From: Bacillota bacterium
GTDB lineage: Bacteria > Bacillota > Bacilli > Bacillales_B > DSM-18226
Direction of reading: 5' to 3'
DNA: 6,616 nucleotides
Assembly (NCBI GenBank): GCA_030705665.1
Contig: JAUZQA010000244.1
Span: 1-6,616, forward strand
The position numbers and the translations under genes are program-made. This document shows positions 5,280-6,616 of the stretch, piece after piece. Position 1 is the first letter of the stretch; every line of letters starts with the position of its first letter. Below the pieces are notes generated by a model. That model searched no databases. It saw only the letters and a program-made list of their open reading frames with translations, and was not told the origin of the DNA.

Positions 5280-6616
5280 TTAATCACAAAATTCAAGATC
5301 CCTTTTTAATTCATCAACATACTCTTTTGAACCTGTTACGATCAGCCTGTCATCAAACTCTAATTCGGTATCACCATGCGGGACAATGGAATCATTTCCG
5401 CGAAAAATCCGAACAAAAATAATATCTCCAATAAACGGAAAACGCCTTAAAAGGATCCCGTCAAATTCCTCATTTCGCATTCTTATTTCATATAATGCAT
5501 TTTCTTGATTGGTTAAAATATCGATAACACTCGGCGATTCAATCAGTGCCCTTAACAATACTTTGGTAGAAATGAATGAAGAAAACACCTCAACATTATG
5601 TTCACGCAGGTTTTCTTCTAAATCAGGACTTTCCACTCGTGTAATGACCCTTTCAATTCCCTTTTCTTTCACTCCGACTGCCAGGACAGCATTCACTTCC
5701 TCATCCCCAGTAGAAACGACAACAATATCCGCATGGACTGCCTCAGTTTTTTCAATCGTTTCTAACGAATAATCGGAAATCTCGTTCACTTCAAATACAG
5801 AATTTGATATTTTTGTATCTGACTGCTTATGGTAAATGACCGTTTCATACAACCCCGATTTTAACTCCAGAGAGAGTGGCAATGTTAACTGTGTAGCACC
5901 AATAAAAGCAACCTTTCGTTTTTTATTTGCAGCCTGTTCCCTTGGAAATAGTTTCTTAAAAACAATAGGCGTTATAATGGAAGTAATTACTGCGACCAAT
6001 ATAAGGGTTCCACCCATTTTTGAACTAATAATTTTCATTTTTTCCCCAATGGTTGCTGCTGCAATAACCAGGGATAACGTGGAGGTCAACAAAAAACCAG
6101 AAGCTACAACGGTTTTGGTATCATACCAAATTTTCAATAAATAAACGGGAATTAATTTCGAGATAAAAAGTCCTAAAAGTAAGAGCGGTATAAGCAATAA
6201 TAGTTTAGGATCACTTAAAAGTAGCCACAGGTTAAGATTCACTCCTACCATGACAAAAAAGATCGGAATTAAAAAGCCATACCCAAAGGAATCGAGCTTA
6301 TGAAGAAGTTCCTGATTCGGTGATAACAAGGAAACAAGAACCCCGGCTAGAAATGCACCCAATATATTTTCTGCCCCTATGGTTTCAGACAGGCCCACTA
6401 AAACGATAATAAGAGTAAAAACGGCTCTTGTACCTATTTGAATGGTACTGGTTGATAAGGCTTCAATAATGTTTCGATTTTTAAATCCTCTGCCAATAAA
6501 GTATAGGCAAACTCCTGCACCAAATAGAACAAGCAACAGCCATGTGTTTCCTTTTCCACCTTCATGGATCGAAACGAAAACAGCAAGTAAAATCATCGTT
6601 ACCAAATCGGCAATAA
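5280..6616 (-). CDS. yjbQ: CPA2-type monovalent cation/proton antiporter with C-terminal RCK (TrkA-N and TrkA-C) domains, N-terminus outside window
   Basis: This integral membrane antiporter exchanges Na+ or K+ for protons and is tuned by a cytoplasmic regulatory module. The frame is open to the right edge: 444 residues are visible, beginning IADLVTMILLAVF, a typical internal KefB-family segment, so the TTG at 6605 is not the start and roughly 170 residues are missing if the family length of about 610 applies. Visible layout: membrane helices over about 1-222 with GAFLAGVLVSL at 86-96; an RCK_N (TrkA-N) domain about 233-350, including VAFIGATQLTLPLS and later ADIVVVSTGDEEVNAVLA; and an RCK_C (TrkA-C) domain about 368-443 with VPHGDTELEFDDRLIVTGS. 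The first nucleotide-binding loop reads GATQLT, not GxGxxG. The symbol rests on domain layout and on fabI being close by, as in B. subtilis; the ion is unknown. No clear terminator follows it. Confidence 0.88.
   Translation of the reverse strand, partial: IADLVTMILLAVFVSIHEGGKGNTWLLLVLFGAGVCLYFIGRGFKNRNIIEALSTSTIQIGTRAVFTLIIVLVGLSETIGAENILGAFLAGVLVSLLSPNQELLHKLDSFGYGFLIPIFFVMVGVNLNLWLLLSDPKLLLLIPLLLLGLFISKLIPVYLLKIWYDTKTVVASGFLLTSTLSLVIAAATIGEKMKIISSKMGGTLILVAVITSIITPIVFKKLFPREQAANKKRKVAFIGATQLTLPLSLELKSGLYETVIYHKQSDTKISNSVFEVNEISDYSLETIEKTEAVHADIVVVSTGDEEVNAVLAVGVKEKGIERVITRVESPDLEENLREHNVEVFSSFISTKVLLRALIESPSVIDILTNQENALYEIRMRNEEFDGILLRRFPFIGDIIFVRIFRGNDSIVPHGDTELEFDDRLIVTGSKEYVDELKRDLEFCD

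Noticed and set aside
5836..6144. Plus-strand open frame of 102 codons inside the antiporter
   Set aside because: Antisense to a clearly coding membrane domain; no promoter, ribosome site or domain seen.
5280..6605. Antiporter starting at TTG 6605
   Set aside because: The frame continues to the window edge and the first visible residues are an internal membrane segment of the KefB family.

Overview
The window is AT-rich chromosomal DNA from an endospore-forming Firmicute, most likely a member of the Bacillaceae. Evidence for this is the strong GGAGG-type ribosome sites, the sporulation families (SpoVIF, tiny YjcZ-type protein, SpoVAC/AD/AE, YhcN/YlaJ lipoprotein), a FapR-type operator before fabI, and a gene order resembling the yjbQ-fabI-spoVIF-yjcD neighbourhood of Bacillus subtilis (recalled, not searched). 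I find no sign of a phage, insertion sequence, CRISPR array or RNA gene.

Layout, left to right. (1) 1-1282, plus strand: the C-terminal part of a UvrD/PcrA-like superfamily 1 helicase (yjcD type), cut by the left edge. (2) 1289-1333: a hairpin with A and T tracts on both sides, probably a two-way terminator shared by the convergent helicase and spoVIF genes. All remaining genes are on the minus strand and are listed in coordinate order, which is the reverse of transcription. (3) spoVIF (1324-1581), with a good SigK-like -10 upstream. (4) A terminator (1648-1681), then a 42-residue YjcZ-type tiny membrane protein (1704-1832) with its own SigK-like promoter. (5) A tightly packed four-gene unit transcribed as lipoprotein, spoVAC, spoVAD, spoVAE (4283 down to 1938). 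(6) A strong terminator (4392-4422), then fabI (4430-5197) with a FapR-type operator between its promoter and start codon. (7) A CPA2-type cation/proton antiporter with a C-terminal RCK module, whose N-terminus is cut by the right edge.

How the genes work together. The sporulation block joins genes likely made in two compartments. The lipoprotein-SpoVAC-AD-AE unit is expected in the forespore, where SpoVA proteins move Ca-dipicolinate across the inner spore membrane. SpoVIF and the YjcZ-type protein look mother-cell-expressed and related to the coat. The spoVA set is a short form, without AA, AB, AEA and AF, so it is probably a second, accessory spoVA operon and not the canonical seven-gene one. 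FabI carries out the last step of fatty-acid elongation and is regulated separately. The helicase and antiporter are housekeeping genes at the flanks.

No stretch over 300 bases lacks a gene; the longest gap is 146 bases (4284-4429). I found no clearly new system. The points most worth checking are the short spoVA operon in this location, the tiny gene with its ribosome site in a hairpin loop, the FapR site, and the degenerate nucleotide-binding motif of the antiporter.
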